64,000 nt of DNA from Domibacillus antri (GCF_001936625.1 NZ_MSDU01000008.1:62001-126000); one strand, 5' to 3'. Shown: positions 16,822 through 26,469, numbered from the stretch's first letter. Numbers and translations are program-made. The notes: generated from the sequence alone by a model not told the origin.

Positions 16822-17796
16822 TTATTGGTCAATCTCAATATCAGCTGAATAAATATCATGAATGACCCCGTTCTCATCTTCTAATTTCAACACACCCTCA
16901 TCGGTAATACCCAGTGCTCTTCCCCGTATCGTTCCCGTTACAGTACGTGCAATGATATGCCGGCCGATTGAGATTGCATATGATTCCCATTTTTCTTTAA
17001 TTAATCCAAATCCATTCGTCATATATTCATCATAATAGATTTCCAGGTTTTTCATGATCGCCTGAACGATTTTAGCACGCGGCACGGTTTCCCCTTTTTC
17101 AATGAAAATAGAGGTTGCAATATTCGCCAGTTCTTCCGGAAATTCACGCTGATTCACATTCATGCCGATGCCGATAATAATCGAACGGATTTGATCGGAA
17201 TCCGCCTGCAGCTCTGTTAAAATGCCTGTAATTTTTTTACCGTTCAATAAAAGGTCATTCGGCCACTTAATTTCCGGCATGATCCCTGCAGCATCACGGA
17301 TCGCTTCCGTCACCGCAACAGCTGTAATTAATGTAAACTGCGGCGCTTTAAAGGGGGGCAAATTCGGCTTTAATATGACGCTCATCCAAATGCCTGTATA
17401 TTTCGGTGAATGCCATGGCCGGGTCATTCGGCCCCTCCCCGCTGTCTGTTCTTCCGCAATGACAAGCGTCCCCTCTGCCGCTTCTTCCGCCAGTCTATGC
17501 GCTTCTTTTTGAGTGGATTCAACACTTTCTTTAAACACGATCCGCTTGCCAATCCGCACTGTTTCCAGTCCGATCAGCAGCTCATTTTCACTTACTTTAT
17601 CCGGCTTTGATGTAATGCGGTATCCTTTTTTTCGGACTGCTTCCAGTTCAAATCCTTCCTGGCGGAGCGATTCGATATGCTTCCAGACAGCCGTTCGCGA
17701 ACAGCCGATAATATCAGCCAGCGCCTGACCGGACACGAATTCACCATCCGCTCTTGAAAAGGCTTCAAGTAATTTATGCTTTACAGAAGATTGCAC
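16822..17796 (-). CDS. birA: Biotin-protein ligase/repressor BirA
   Basis: A 324-residue bifunctional protein. The N-terminal winged helix (residues 1-60, SGQALADIIGCSRTAVWKHI) binds bio operators. The central ligase domain has GRGRMTRPWHSP for biotinyl-AMP binding and KWPNDLLLNGKKITGIL with the catalytic Lys. A C-terminal SH3-like domain closes it. GTG 17796 is used, with AAGGAG eleven bases upstream; it overlaps the end of cca by 16 bases. The order cca-birA-panB matches B. subtilis. Confidence 0.94.
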   Translation of the reverse strand: MQSSVKHKLLEAFSRADGEFVSGQALADIIGCSRTAVWKHIESLRQEGFELEAVRKKGYRITSKPDKVSENELLIGLETVRIGKRIVFKESVESTQKEAHRLAEEAAEGTLVIAEEQTAGRGRMTRPWHSPKYTGIWMSVILKPNLPPFKAPQFTLITAVAVTEAIRDAAGIMPEIKWPNDLLLNGKKITGILTELQADSDQIRSIIIGIGMNVNQREFPEELANIATSIFIEKGETVPRAKIVQAIMKNLEIYYDEYMTNGFGLIKEKWESYAISIGRHIIARTVTGTIRGRALGITDEGVLKLEDENGVIHDIYSADIEIDQ

Positions 17797-18974
17797 GACA
17801 GCAAAAACTCCTTTATATTTTCTTTCGTGTTTTTAATTTCACGATTTATCACTGCTTTTTCAGTGAGTTCCAGACACTCTTTTATCCAGATTCCGCGGGG
17901 CTTCTCCGTCCATGCCAGTAAATCAGACCCTGTGACATCAAGCTCATCACGGCTTTTGATCGGCAGTCCATGCCAGCGGGAAATGAGATCTTTTGAAATA
18001 GACGTTTTACCGTCAAGAACCGCTACAACCTCGGCACAATCCACCGCTGTTTCAAGCTGCGCTTCATATAAAAGGACGTCGTGCCAGCCTTCTGCGCGGA
18101 CCCGGTTCAAAGTGCGGACGCCTTTTTCGATTCGTTTCACACGCTTCCCGGCCATTCGCCAGTCCCGTAAAAAATCGGTAATGTGTCTGCCAGCGGTCTT
18201 ATCTGCGAGAAGCAGCCACATTTGATCCGCATTCAGAGACTGCAGCGGAAGAACGGCGACTTGTTCGAGAGCTGCTTTTTGTCCGGAAAGGCCGGGCAAA
18301 AAAGCAAAAAGACCTGTCTGAATGAGAAGAGAAAGACCGGCCGCTTTATCGGAACCGGACAGCAGTTTATCCATCTCATTCAATTTTCGTTCGACCGCAA
18401 TGTGCGACAAAAGCGGCGCATGATCAATCATGGCCTGTAGTGTTTTCAAATCAAGCTCGAACGAAAGCTGACTGATGAATCGCGCCGCGCGCATCATCCG
18501 AAGAGCATCTTCTGAAAACCGTTCCGATGCATCACCAACTGTCCGGATGATTCCGTCATTTAAGTCGCGCTGTCCGTCAAATGGATCAACCAATTGTCCG
18601 TCTGCTGCCATCGCAATGGCGTTCATCGTAAAATCACGGCGTTTTAAGTCATCACGGAGCGACCGGACGAATATCACCTCGTCCGGCCGTCTGAAATCAC
18701 TGTATGCTTCTTCGGTACGGAAAGTGGTTACTTCATAACCGCGTCCATCAAGCAGCACGAGGACGGTACCATGTTCAATGCCAACATCGACTGTGTGCAA
18801 AAAAACGGATTTCACTTCATCCGGAAGAGCAGAGGTCGCAATATCCACATCGTGAACCGTTCGATTTAATATAAAGTCGCGTACCGCTCCGCCGACAAAG
18901 TATGCTTCATAACCGGCTGTCTCCAGCGCCTGCAGGATAGGAAGTGCCTCTTTAAAAAAAGGCTGTTCAATCAT
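17781..18974 (-). CDS. cca: CCA-adding tRNA nucleotidyltransferase
   Basis: A 397-residue class II nucleotidyltransferase building or repairing the 3' CCA end of tRNAs. It has [13 protein letters not shown] and [10 protein letters not shown] (metal-binding Asp pair), [18 protein letters not shown] and RMMRAARF. The C-terminal body domains are complete and of normal length. It overlaps bshA upstream by eight bases and birA downstream by 16, indicating one operon. Confidence 0.94.
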   Translation of the reverse strand: MIEQPFFKEALPILQALETAGYEAYFVGGAVRDFILNRTVHDVDIATSALPDEVKSVFLHTVDVGIEHGTVLVLLDGRGYEVTTFRTEEAYSDFRRPDEVIFVRSLRDDLKRRDFTMNAIAMAADGQLVDPFDGQRDLNDGIIRTVGDASERFSEDALRMMRAARFISQLSFELDLKTLQAMIDHAPLLSHIAVERKLNEMDKLLSGSDKAAGLSLLIQTGLFAFLPGLSGQKAALEQVAVLPLQSLNADQMWLLLADKTAGRHITDFLRDWRMAGKRVKRIEKGVRTLNRVRAEGWHDVLLYEAQLETAVDCAEVVAVLDGKTSISKDLISRWHGLPIKSRDELDVTGSDLLAWTEKPRGIWIKECLELTEKAVINREIKNTKENIKEFLLSCNLL

Positions 18975-20112
18975 GATATACTTCCTCCTCCATCAAACGA
19001 TCATACACCCGTTCATATTGCTCCACAATATCCGAGGAGTGAAAGCGTATACGCACGGTTTCGATCGCCTGCGTTTTCATTGTTTCATACAGCTGCGAAT
19101 CAGTTAATAATCTTATAGCGGCAGCACTGATAGCTTCAATATCGCCAACCGGACAGATAAACCCGTTTCGGCCATCTTCTATCACTTCTGGAATCCCGCC
19201 CGCATCCGTTCCGACACATGGAACGCCGCATGCCATTGCTTCAAGAGCGACGAGACCGAAACTCTCTTTTTCGGACAAAAGAAGTTTTAAATCACTGATC
19301 GCATAAAGTTCTGCCAAATTGTCCTGTTTGCCAAGATAAAGAACATGGCCTTCAAGGCCGAGTGCCTGCACAAGGCGGCAGACGGATGTCATTTCCGGTC
19401 CGTCACCGACGAGAAGAAGCTTAGCCGGCATCTCCTTGGCAATTTCAGCAAACACTTGGATCACATCCGTTACCCGTTTCACAGGACGAAAATTGGAAAC
19501 ATGGATGACGACTTTTTCCCCGTCTTCGATGCCGAACTCTTTTTTCAAGTGACGGACCGTCTCAATCGGCCGGTACACACGTTCATCAATAAAGTTATAC
19601 ACCGTTTCGATAAGTTTATCCGGTTCAATCAGTTCATTTGTCTGATGAACAAGCGAATTCGAAACTGCGGTGACAGCGTCAGACTGTTCAATACCAAATT
19701 TAATGGCCGATGTGAGCGCCGAATCTGCACCGAGTACGGTAATATCCGTTCCGTGCAGTGTCGTCACAATTTTGACATTTGATTTCGCCATCTGTTTTCC
19801 CAAAATCGCACAAACCGCATGCGGAATGGCATAATGAACGTGCAAAATATCTAGTTTCTCCCGTTTGATCACATCCGCTATTTTACTCGCGAGCGCGATG
19901 TCGTACGGCGGATATTGAAAAACGGAATATTGATTCACTTCCACCTGATGAAAAAAAATATTATGATACATCCGGTTTAGACGAAACGGAACCGCAGACG
20001 TGATGAAATGAATGGTATGTCCTTTTTCAGCGAGCAGCTTACCAAGTTCCGTCGCCACCACACCCGAGCCGCCGACTGTCGGATAGCACGTAATGCCAAT
20101 ATTCAGCCCCAT
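18967..20112 (-). CDS. bshA: Bacillithiol synthase step 1, glycosyltransferase BshA
   Basis: A 381-residue GT4 retaining glycosyltransferase joining GlcNAc from UDP-GlcNAc to L-malate. Visible are [19 protein letters not shown] at the N-terminus, the HGTDITVLG segment, and the donor-binding [16 protein letters not shown] (E-x7-E). It sits two bases after mgsA. In B. subtilis bshB1, the deacetylase of the next step, lies between mgsA and bshA; here it is missing. bdr (ypdA), about 34 kb away, completes the thiol cycle. Confidence 0.95.
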   Translation of the reverse strand: MGLNIGITCYPTVGGSGVVATELGKLLAEKGHTIHFITSAVPFRLNRMYHNIFFHQVEVNQYSVFQYPPYDIALASKIADVIKREKLDILHVHYAIPHAVCAILGKQMAKSNVKIVTTLHGTDITVLGADSALTSAIKFGIEQSDAVTAVSNSLVHQTNELIEPDKLIETVYNFIDERVYRPIETVRHLKKEFGIEDGEKVVIHVSNFRPVKRVTDVIQVFAEIAKEMPAKLLLVGDGPEMTSVCRLVQALGLEGHVLYLGKQDNLAELYAISDLKLLLSEKESFGLVALEAMACGVPCVGTDAGGIPEVIEDGRNGFICPVGDIEAISAAAIRLLTDSQLYETMKTQAIETVRIRFHSSDIVEQYERVYDRLMEEEVYHD

Positions 20113-20113
20113 A

Positions 20114-20506
20114 TTATTCCCCTGCCGTTCCCTCGCTCTGCTCTTCTAAAATACCGTTAATTAAAACGCGTGCCGTGCCAAGATTTGTCGCAAGCGGCAC
20201 AGCATAAACGTCACATAGACGCACAAGTGCCGTCACATCCGGCTCATGCGGCTGTGCAGTTAACGGATCCCGGAAGAAAAAAACGAAGTCCATTTCACCC
20301 CGGGCAATGCGGGCGCCGATTTCTTGATCGCCGCCAAGCGGACCGGACTGAAAACGATGGACGGATAATCCGGTCGCTTCCATAATCCGTGTGCCCGTCG
20401 TACCAGTTGCAAATAAAGTATGCATTCCAAATACCTCTTTATACTGCGAGACAAACTGAATTAAATCATCTTTTTTCTTATCATGTGCAATAAGGGCAAT
20501 ATTCAT
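20114..20506 (-). CDS. mgsA: Methylglyoxal synthase MgsA
   Basis: A 130-residue enzyme converting dihydroxyacetone phosphate to methylglyoxal, a phosphate-starvation overflow route. It has the phosphate-binding [10 protein letters not shown], the catalytic Asp in [15 protein letters not shown], and [15 protein letters not shown]. Bacillithiol helps to detoxify its product, which may explain its long association with bsh genes. It lies between dapB (12 bases) and bshA (one base). Confidence 0.95.
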   Translation of the reverse strand: MNIALIAHDKKKDDLIQFVSQYKEVFGMHTLFATGTTGTRIMEATGLSVHRFQSGPLGGDQEIGARIARGEMDFVFFFRDPLTAQPHEPDVTALVRLCDVYAVPLATNLGTARVLINGILEEQSEGTAGE

Positions 20507-20518
20507 ATGACGCCTCCA

Positions 20519-21316
20519 TTAATCTAAAATATTTTCAAGACCGTACACAAGCGTTTTCGTTTTCATGACCGTTTCAACACATACTCTTACACCGGACATA
20601 AACGATGTGCGGTTGAATGAATCATGGCGCAGCGTCAGCGATTCGCCTTCTGCTCCGAACAGGACTTGCTGATGGGCAATCAAACCAGGCAGACGGACGC
20701 TGTGAATGTGCATCCCATTCATATTCGCTCCGCGCACACCCGGCATCGTTTCTTTTTCATCCGGATGCCCCTGCTCTTTTGGTTCGCGTACATCGTTAAT
20801 CATTTGAGCTGTTTTCACAGCTGTACCGGACGGCGCATCCAGCTTTTTATCATGATGCAGTTCGATAATTTCCACATCTTGAAAATATTTGGCCGCCAGC
20901 TGTGAAAATTTCATCATTAATACCGCACCGATCGCAAAGTTTGGTGCAATAATACAGCCCAATTCTTTTGATTCGGAAAGCTCTTTCAATTCTTCAAGCT
21001 GTGCATCTGTAAATCCCGTCGTGCCGACAACGGGACGAATGCCGTGCTCAAGCGCTGTTTTTGTATGTACATAGCCAAATTCAGGCGTGGTTAAATCAAT
21101 TAGAACATCAGCTGGATGATCCGCGAAACAGTCCCGTACATCCGTATAAATAGGTGCATTTGATCCGGCGAATCCGATATCGGATAACGTGTCCCCCCCA
21201 TGCTTCCGGTCGAGTGCCGCCACCAGCTCAAATGCCGGTGTTTCCATCACCATTTTAACTGCTTCTGTTCCCATACGGCCGCGCGGGCCCGCAATAATGA
21301 CACGAATACTGCTCAT
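20519..21316 (-). CDS. dapB: 4-hydroxy-tetrahydrodipicolinate reductase DapB
   Basis: A 265-residue NAD(P)H-dependent reductase of the lysine and dipicolinate pathway. The Rossmann motif [12 protein letters not shown] is at the N-terminus. The catalytic [15 protein letters not shown] segment and the [14 protein letters not shown] motif are complete. It overlaps the ypjD stop by four bases. In spore formers the pathway also supplies dipicolinic acid. Confidence 0.96.
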   Translation of the reverse strand: MSSIRVIIAGPRGRMGTEAVKMVMETPAFELVAALDRKHGGDTLSDIGFAGSNAPIYTDVRDCFADHPADVLIDLTTPEFGYVHTKTALEHGIRPVVGTTGFTDAQLEELKELSESKELGCIIAPNFAIGAVLMMKFSQLAAKYFQDVEIIELHHDKKLDAPSGTAVKTAQMINDVREPKEQGHPDEKETMPGVRGANMNGMHIHSVRLPGLIAHQQVLFGAEGESLTLRHDSFNRTSFMSGVRVCVETVMKTKTLVYGLENILD

Positions 21317-21660
21317 TTTTCTTCCTCCTTGATTTTCGTCCAGCGGTCTTTATCTCTCGTCTGGAATTTATTCATCACATGGTCATGCGCCGTCTGCAAG
21401 TCAATATCGAGCGAATTTGCAAGACAAATGGCCACAAATAAGACATCCCCGAGCTCTTCTTCTATTGTTTTTTCTTCTTCTGTTGATTTTTTCGGTTTGT
21501 CACCGTAATGATGGTTCACTTCACGGGCAAGTTCGCCCAGTTCTTCCGTGAGGCGTGCCATCATGGCGAGCGGGCTGAAATAGCCTTCTTTAAACTGTCC
21601 GATATACTCATCGACTTCTTTTTGCATCTTCCGCATTGATTTATCCAATTGCTTCACCAC
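21313..21660 (-). CDS. ypjD: MazG-like nucleotide pyrophosphohydrolase YpjD
   Basis: A 115-residue single MazG-type domain protein that should hydrolyse (d)NTPs to the monophosphates. The metal site is seen in [12 protein letters not shown] (ExxE) and [17 protein letters not shown] (ExxD). The start is GTG 21660 or 21657, with AAGGG upstream. It is the first gene of ypjD-dapB-mgsA-bshA-cca-birA and is divergent from ypjC. Confidence 0.88.
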   Translation of the reverse strand: MVKQLDKSMRKMQKEVDEYIGQFKEGYFSPLAMMARLTEELGELAREVNHHYGDKPKKSTEEEKTIEEELGDVLFVAICLANSLDIDLQTAHDHVMNKFQTRDKDRWTKIKEEEK

Positions 21661-21721
21661 TTTCTACCCTTATATGTTACTAATTATAGACGGACGGCGC
21701 AATTTTTTTCTGTTTTCCCGT

Positions 21722-21727
21722 TATAAT
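21722..21727 (+). promoter_or_regulatory. Probable -10 box of ypjC
   Basis: A consensus TATAAT lies 20 bases before the ypjC start and just ahead of its GGAAGGAGGG site. No good -35 is present. Confidence 0.35.
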
Positions 21728-21747
21728 AAAGAGGAAGGAGGGATATA

Positions 21748-22617
21748 ATGATGTTCGGTATACGACCTAAAAATGTACTGTTTATTTTAATGGGTTCAGC
21801 CATTTTTTCATTTGGACTCGTCCATTTTAACATGCAAAACAATTTAGCAGAAGGCGGATTTACCGGCATTACGCTTTTATTGTACAGCTTATTTGCGATT
21901 GATCCGTCCTACTCCAACCTTGTACTGAACATTCCGCTCTTTTTTATCGGCTGGAAGCTGCTCGGCCGTGTGTCCTTTTATTACACACTGATCGGCACGT
22001 TCAGTGTCTCGCTTTTTTTATGGATTTTCCAGCGCGGGCAGTTTCACATCCCGCTTCGTGACGATTTATTTTTAGCCGCTCTTTTTGCCGGCGTATTCAT
22101 CGGGGTTGGGCTGGGGATTACCTTTCGCTATGGCGGGACGACGGGCGGCGTTGATATCATTGCCAGACTGCTTCACAAATATCGTCAAGTCAGCATGGGA
22201 AAAACGATGTTTTTATTTGATGCCTGCGTCATTTTAGCATCCCTGTTAACTTACATCGATTACCGTGAAGCGATGTATACACTTGTTGCTGTTTTCACCG
22301 GTGCACGCGTGATTGATTTTATGCAGGAAGGCGCTTATGCTGCGCGCGGGGCGATGATTATTTCCAATCATCATGAAGACATTGCCGCCGAAATCAATAA
22401 ACGGATGGAACGCGGTGTAACCATTTTAAAAGGCTATGGTTCCTACACAAAGCAGCCGCGCGATGTCCTGTACTGCGTCATCGGCAAAAATGAAATTGTC
22501 CGTCTGAAAAACATTATCAATGCTGTCGATCCCCATGCATTTGTTTCTGTTACTGTCGTCCATGACGTATTGGGTGAAGGATTCACACTTGATGAAAATA
22601 AACAGCCGATCAAATAA
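21748..22617 (+). CDS. ypjC: YpjC, YitT/DUF2179 family membrane protein
   Basis: A 289-residue membrane protein with five or so membrane segments in residues 8-190 (the YitT domain) and a cytosolic C-terminal DUF2179 domain (about 205-280), including GVTILKGYGSYTKQPRDVLYC and the LGEGF end. GGAAGGAGGG precedes ATG 21748. It reads opposite to its neighbours and is closed by a bidirectional terminator. The family is widespread in Firmicutes, with transport proposed but unproven. Confidence 0.88.
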   Translation: MMFGIRPKNVLFILMGSAIFSFGLVHFNMQNNLAEGGFTGITLLLYSLFAIDPSYSNLVLNIPLFFIGWKLLGRVSFYYTLIGTFSVSLFLWIFQRGQFHIPLRDDLFLAALFAGVFIGVGLGITFRYGGTTGGVDIIARLLHKYRQVSMGKTMFLFDACVILASLLTYIDYREAMYTLVAVFTGARVIDFMQEGAYAARGAMIISNHHEDIAAEINKRMERGVTILKGYGSYTKQPRDVLYCVIGKNEIVRLKNIINAVDPHAFVSVTVVHDVLGEGFTLDENKQPIK

Positions 22618-22620
22618 AAC

Positions 22621-22649
22621 AAAAAACACCGGGATATCCGGTGTTTTTT
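22621..22649. terminator. Bidirectional terminator between ypjC and yugP-like gene
   Basis: AAAAAACACCGG, short loop, CCGGTGTTTTTT: a perfect hairpin with A- and T-runs for converging genes. Confidence 0.9.
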
Positions 22650-22651
22650 CA

Positions 22652-23332
22652 TTAATCTTCGCTTTGCTGCATGCCTGTATACATCAAAATTAAACGAACA
22701 AGTTCAAGCACGGCTACAGCGGCGGCTGCAACATAAGTCATAGCCGCTGCATTCAGTACTTTTCTCGCTTCCCGTTCTTCATCATTCCGAATGATGCCTG
22801 CTGAAACGATTTGATCCATCGCTCTGCTTGAAGCATTAAACTCAACAGGCAGTGTAATGACCTGGAACAATACGCCCGCCGCCATTAACACAATACCAAG
22901 CAAAAGCATGTTGGACATTGTGGTAAAAATACCAATCATGATAAAAATCCAAGACATATTTGAACTGATATTCGCGATCGGCACAAGAGCGTGGCGGAAA
23001 CGAAGGAAGGCATACGCTTCTTTATCCTGAATCGCGTGACCGACTTCATGTGCCGCTACTGCTGCACCGGCAATCGAATGACCGTGGAAGTTATCCGGCG
23101 ACAAATGAACCGATTTCGTCATCGGGTTGTAGTGGTCACTTAAAAAGCCATGAGATTCCAGGACTTTCACATGCTGTAATCCGTTATCATCAAGAATACG
23201 TCTCGCTGCTTCTGCACCGGTAATACCAGTTGAAACGGGCACACGTGAGTATTTTTTGTACGTACTTTTGACCTTAATCTGCGCCCAAATCGGCACGATG
23301 ATGATGATCGCAAAATAAACAAGCCAAATCAT
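22652..23332 (-). CDS. YugP-type neutral zinc metallopeptidase
   Basis: A 226-residue membrane peptidase of the Zn-peptidase_2 family. An N-terminal membrane segment (2-19) is followed by the zinc-binding HEVGH motif (in AAVAAHEVGHAIQ, about residue 93) and further membrane segments (about 118-160 and 200-220). YugP of B. subtilis has the same length but lies elsewhere on that chromosome, so this is a change of position relative to it. The substrate is unknown. It has its own promoter upstream (23408-23379). Confidence 0.88.
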   Translation of the reverse strand: MIWLVYFAIIIIVPIWAQIKVKSTYKKYSRVPVSTGITGAEAARRILDDNGLQHVKVLESHGFLSDHYNPMTKSVHLSPDNFHGHSIAGAAVAAHEVGHAIQDKEAYAFLRFRHALVPIANISSNMSWIFIMIGIFTTMSNMLLLGIVLMAAGVLFQVITLPVEFNASSRAMDQIVSAGIIRNDEEREARKVLNAAAMTYVAAAAVAVLELVRLILMYTGMQQSED

Positions 23333-23378
23333 TTAATTTCATCTACCTCCATATATGGTGTCGTATTTTGTTATCCTT

Positions 23379-23408
23379 ATTGTATCGATATATACCCCTA
23401 TACGTCAA
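23379..23408 (-). promoter_or_regulatory. Predicted sigma-A promoter of the YugP-type gene
   Basis: TTGACG (23408-23403) and TACAAT (23384-23379), 18 bases apart, 47 bases before the start codon. Confidence 0.6.
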
Positions 23409-23611
23409 TTTTTACGCTTCACCTGCACTTCTTTTTTCGCCGCTTTATATTTTTTACGCCCAGTATATAAAAGCGATGAAATAATCACACCACCGGTTAG
23501 TGCCGTCACATGAAGAAGCTGTTCTTTTTGCTCAGGCTTCATGCCTTCAGCATCTCCAGCCGGGACAAATACGAGAAGGAAACTCCATATAAAGGCGATG
23601 ATTTTATCCAT
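23405..23611 (-). CDS. Small two-segment membrane protein at the ypjB position
   Basis: A 68-residue protein starting MDKIIAFIWSF, with ATG 23611 behind a GGGGGGAGTGGAG site. It consists of a signal-like segment (4-20, ending AGDAEG), a short charged link, a second hydrophobic segment (about 37-53) and a Lys-rich cytosolic tail (RKKYKAAKKEVQVKRKN). B. subtilis has ypjB here, a sporulation-linked protein of about 264 residues with a similar signal-domain-anchor plan. This may be ypjB with its extracytoplasmic domain removed, or an unrelated small gene. The function is unknown. Confidence 0.5.
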   Translation of the reverse strand: MDKIIAFIWSFLLVFVPAGDAEGMKPEQKEQLLHVTALTGGVIISSLLYTGRKKYKAAKKEVQVKRKN

Positions 23612-23671
23612 CTCCACTCCCCCCATCCATTCATAATAGTATATGCAGATGGGTTTGAAAAAGATGATAGG

Positions 23672-24253
23672 TTATCGCCAGATTGTCCGATTCCTTCTCA
23701 CACACAAATACCAGGTAACGAAAATCGATCCGACGCTGAGCCAGAAAGTAAAATAGCCAATTTCCTGAATGTATAAGTGAAGCTGTGAATAAACCGGGTA
23801 TTGCATAAATACGTAATCAATGATTTCATTATGAACCGTCCAGAGAGAAGCAATGACAAGATGACTCACTTTCACCTCGAAAAATGGCGCATAAAGAACC
23901 CCTTGAAGAGCCATTCCCAGATGAGAAGCAACAAGCATCCAGCCAAGCCACGAAAGATGTCCTGTTACAATTAGCGTCAGCAAATTCATCACAACGGCCC
24001 AAATTCCATATTTAAACAGCGTCATCACAGCAATCGCCTGTATAAAACCCCAGGATCGGCCCATTAATAAACCGAAAAGGGCAATGGTAAAAAAAAGACT
24101 GGCCGTTGGACTGTCCGGCACAAATGGAAGGAAAAGAGCCGGCGTCTGCTTTAATTGAGGCATATACCAAACGTATCCATAAATCGTTCCGACAAAATTA
24201 ACGAAAAAAAGCACCCACATAAAGAAACGATTCAACAATAGGAAATACAGCAT
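23672..24253 (-). CDS. ypjA: YpjA, DUF1405 membrane protein
   Basis: A 193-residue integral membrane protein with about six membrane segments from residue 5 to 185. The family pattern is visible in YGYVWYMPQL near the start and the loop ASLWTVHNEIIDYVFMQYP. ATG 24253 is chosen because GGAGG lies seven bases upstream. It follows the qcrABC terminator, so read-through or an unseen promoter would be needed. The function is unknown. Synteny with qcrC matches B. subtilis. Confidence 0.82.
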   Translation of the reverse strand: MLYFLLLNRFFMWVLFFVNFVGTIYGYVWYMPQLKQTPALFLPFVPDSPTASLFFTIALFGLLMGRSWGFIQAIAVMTLFKYGIWAVVMNLLTLIVTGHLSWLGWMLVASHLGMALQGVLYAPFFEVKVSHLVIASLWTVHNEIIDYVFMQYPVYSQLHLYIQEIGYFTFWLSVGSIFVTWYLCVRRNRTIWR

Positions 24254-24270
24254 TGACAATCCTCCATATA

Positions 24271-24306
24271 AAAAAAGGACCGCCGAACAATTCGGACAGT
24301 CCTTTC
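24271..24306 (-). terminator. Terminator of qcrABC
   Basis: AAAGGACTGTCCGAA, loop, TTCGGCGGTCCTTTTTTT directly after the qcrC stop. The stem has one internal mismatch pair. Confidence 0.85.
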
Positions 24307-24313
24307 TTGTTAA

Positions 24314-25081
24314 TTATTTCGCTTCAAGCGTCGAAATAAATTCGGCTAATTTACCAAGATCCTCGTCATTGCCTTTATACATTCCCGGAGGCATTGTGCC
24401 TTTACCATTTTTAGCAATGTCGGCTACTTCCTCGGCAGTCAAGCCTGTACCAATTAATGATGGTGCAGCAGAACCGCCGGCCAGGTTGTCACCATGACAG
24501 TTAATACAGCCGTTTTCTTCGTAAATCACGAATCCATCAGAAGTCGTATCGATTTCGGCTTCCTCAACGATTTTACCCATGGCTTCTTTTGCTTCCCAGT
24601 CAACTGCGACAACTGACTCCCATGTAAGGAAGATAATTGAAGCGATTGATAAAAGCATAAAGCCGGTTGCAAATGGACGCTGAGTCGGACGGCGCTTTGT
24701 TCCACGGTCGATGAACGGTGCAAGCATAAGCGCACCAAACGCTAATCCCGGAATAATAAAGGCACCAATTACGTTATACGGTCCTGATGCGTACGTATAT
24801 TTAAGTAATTGATACAAGAATAAGAAATACCAGTCAGGCAGCGGTAAATAGCCTGTATCTGTCGGATCGGCTACACGCTCAAGCGGTGATGGATGAGCAA
24901 TAGTCAAGCAAAGGTAACCGATAAGGAAGACAGCTCCAACCATCCATTCCTTCAAAAGGAAGTTTGGCCAGAAAGCTTCCGTTTTACCCGGATATTCCGA
25001 ATAATCTTTTGGAATATTAGGTTTGCGTTCTGCCGGAACACGTGAGTCGCCGACGAACTTCATCCCTTTTCCACGATGCAT
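24314..25081 (-). CDS. qcrC: Menaquinol:cytochrome c reductase cytochrome b/c subunit QcrC
   Basis: A 255-residue fusion: an N-terminal subunit-IV-like part with three membrane segments (about 46-170) and a C-terminal cytochrome c domain with the haem motif CINCH (about 193-197) and the axial-Met region GTMPPGMYKG. The order qcrA-qcrB-qcrC and the fused cytochrome c are typical of Bacillus. The complex passes electrons from menaquinol to cytochrome c at the outer face of the membrane. Haem attachment depends on the Res proteins encoded at the far end of this window. Confidence 0.95.
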   Translation of the reverse strand: MHRGKGMKFVGDSRVPAERKPNIPKDYSEYPGKTEAFWPNFLLKEWMVGAVFLIGYLCLTIAHPSPLERVADPTDTGYLPLPDWYFLFLYQLLKYTYASGPYNVIGAFIIPGLAFGALMLAPFIDRGTKRRPTQRPFATGFMLLSIASIIFLTWESVVAVDWEAKEAMGKIVEEAEIDTTSDGFVIYEENGCINCHGDNLAGGSAAPSLIGTGLTAEEVADIAKNGKGTMPPGMYKGNDEDLGKLAEFISTLEAK

Positions 25082-25126
25082 TGCGTCCCCCTCCTTCTTT
25101 TCAAAAAATAAAAGTCACAGTATTTT

Positions 25127-25801
25127 TTACAATGGGCCTGAAATACCCTGTTTGCGGATCATTAAGAAGTGAGCTCCCATTAAGCCGAGAAGAGCAGCCG
25201 GCAGGAAGAACACGTGAATCGCAAAGAAACGGGTTAATGTTTGCGCACCAACAATGTCAGGGTGTCCTGCAAGCAATACTTTCAGTTCGTGACCGATCAG
25301 CGGTGTTGAAGCCGCAATCTCAATCCCTACTTTTGTAGCAAATAGTGCTTTCATATCCCAAGGAAGCAGGTAACCTGTGAATCCAAGACCGAGCATGACG
25401 AAGAAAATCAATACGCCGACAACCCAGTTCAATTCACGCGGCTTTTTGTATGCTCCCTGGAAGAATACACGCAGCGTATGTAAAAACATCATAACAATAA
25501 CAAGGCTTGCACCCCAGTGATGCATTCCACGTACAATGACACCAAAAGCTACTTCATTTTGCAAATAATAAACAGATTCCCATGCGTTTTTAATATCCGG
25601 CACGTAGTACATCGTCAGGAACATCCCTGACAAAATTTGAATGACAGTGACGAAAAATGTCAGACCGCCAAAGCAATATACGAATGCCGAAAAATGATGG
25701 GCCGGGTTTACGTGCTCAGGCACTTCGTGGTCGGCAATATCGCGCCACAAAGGCGTAATATCGAGACGTTCATCAACCCAGTCATAAATTTTGTTGAGCA
25801 T
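25127..25801 (-). CDS. qcrB: Menaquinol:cytochrome c reductase cytochrome b subunit QcrB
   Basis: A 224-residue cytochrome b6-type protein with four membrane helices. Haem-ligand histidines lie in RGMHHWGASL and FAIHVFFLP, and in the partner positions of helix two and four. Cys 43 (FVYCFGG) corresponds to the cysteine that, in B. subtilis QcrB, binds a haem covalently by one thioether bond. The length is identical to the B. subtilis protein. It is central in the qcrABC operon. Confidence 0.96.
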   Translation of the reverse strand: MLNKIYDWVDERLDITPLWRDIADHEVPEHVNPAHHFSAFVYCFGGLTFFVTVIQILSGMFLTMYYVPDIKNAWESVYYLQNEVAFGVIVRGMHHWGASLVIVMMFLHTLRVFFQGAYKKPRELNWVVGVLIFFVMLGLGFTGYLLPWDMKALFATKVGIEIAASTPLIGHELKVLLAGHPDIVGAQTLTRFFAIHVFFLPAALLGLMGAHFLMIRKQGISGPL

Positions 25802-25815
25802 TTGTTACGCCTCCT

Positions 25816-26316
25816 TTACACGTTGTTTGCCTGCGGTTTGCCGAGCTGCAGCAATCCGTCTTTTTCAGCTGTTGGATACACATCAAGCGGTTTTAACGGC
25901 GGTGTGCCCGGAACGTTTTTCCCGCTCTTTTCGTACAAACCATTGTGACACGGACAGAAGAACTGGTTTTTATGATCGTTCCCTTCCCAGCTCACTGTAC
26001 AGCCAAGATGCTTACAAACCGGTGACAATGCAACGATTTCGCCTTTGTCATTTTTGTATACCCAGGCTGTACTCGTCACTTCGGATGTGTACCATGCATC
26101 TGTCTGCTCATAAGAGAAGTCGACGCGCACAGGTGTTTCTGTTAATTCAGATACTTTTTGCTGTGTCGGATGAAACTCGCCTGCCGCTTCCCCTTTCAGC
26201 ACTGGGTCTACAGCGAAACGAACCATCGGCATCAACATGCCCGCCGCCATGAAACCGCCTACACCTGTTAGTGTGTAGTTTAGAAACTGACGTCTTGATA
26301 CAGGTTGTTTACTCAT
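25816..26316 (-). CDS. qcrA: Menaquinol:cytochrome c reductase Rieske subunit QcrA
   Basis: A 166-residue Rieske iron-sulfur protein. A twin-arginine signal (SRRQFLN, residues 8-14) and a membrane anchor (about 17-40) precede the cluster domain. The 2Fe-2S ligands are in CKHLGC (about 108-113) and CPCHNG (about 128-133), which also form the stabilising disulfide. ATG 26316 has GGGGGG upstream. Tat export of a folded Rieske domain fits this family. Confidence 0.95.
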   Translation of the reverse strand: MSKQPVSRRQFLNYTLTGVGGFMAAGMLMPMVRFAVDPVLKGEAAGEFHPTQQKVSELTETPVRVDFSYEQTDAWYTSEVTSTAWVYKNDKGEIVALSPVCKHLGCTVSWEGNDHKNQFFCPCHNGLYEKSGKNVPGTPPLKPLDVYPTAEKDGLLQLGKPQANNV

Positions 26317-26393
26317 TCTTTTCCCCCCTCTATACAATAAGCTTCGTCCACAACGGACCGTGTATGAGCATAAACATAAACTAGGACATCATT

Positions 26394-26422
26394 ATGATAA
26401 TCTATCCAGCGGGACAGGTCAA
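26394..26422 (-). promoter_or_regulatory. Predicted sigma-A promoter of qcrABC
   Basis: TTGACC (26422-26417) and TATCAT (26399-26394), 17 bases apart, about 75 bases before qcrA. Confidence 0.6.
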
Positions 26423-26469
26423 TATTATCCGGAATGAAAAAGGATGTTAGTGTGTGACGATTTTTCGAA

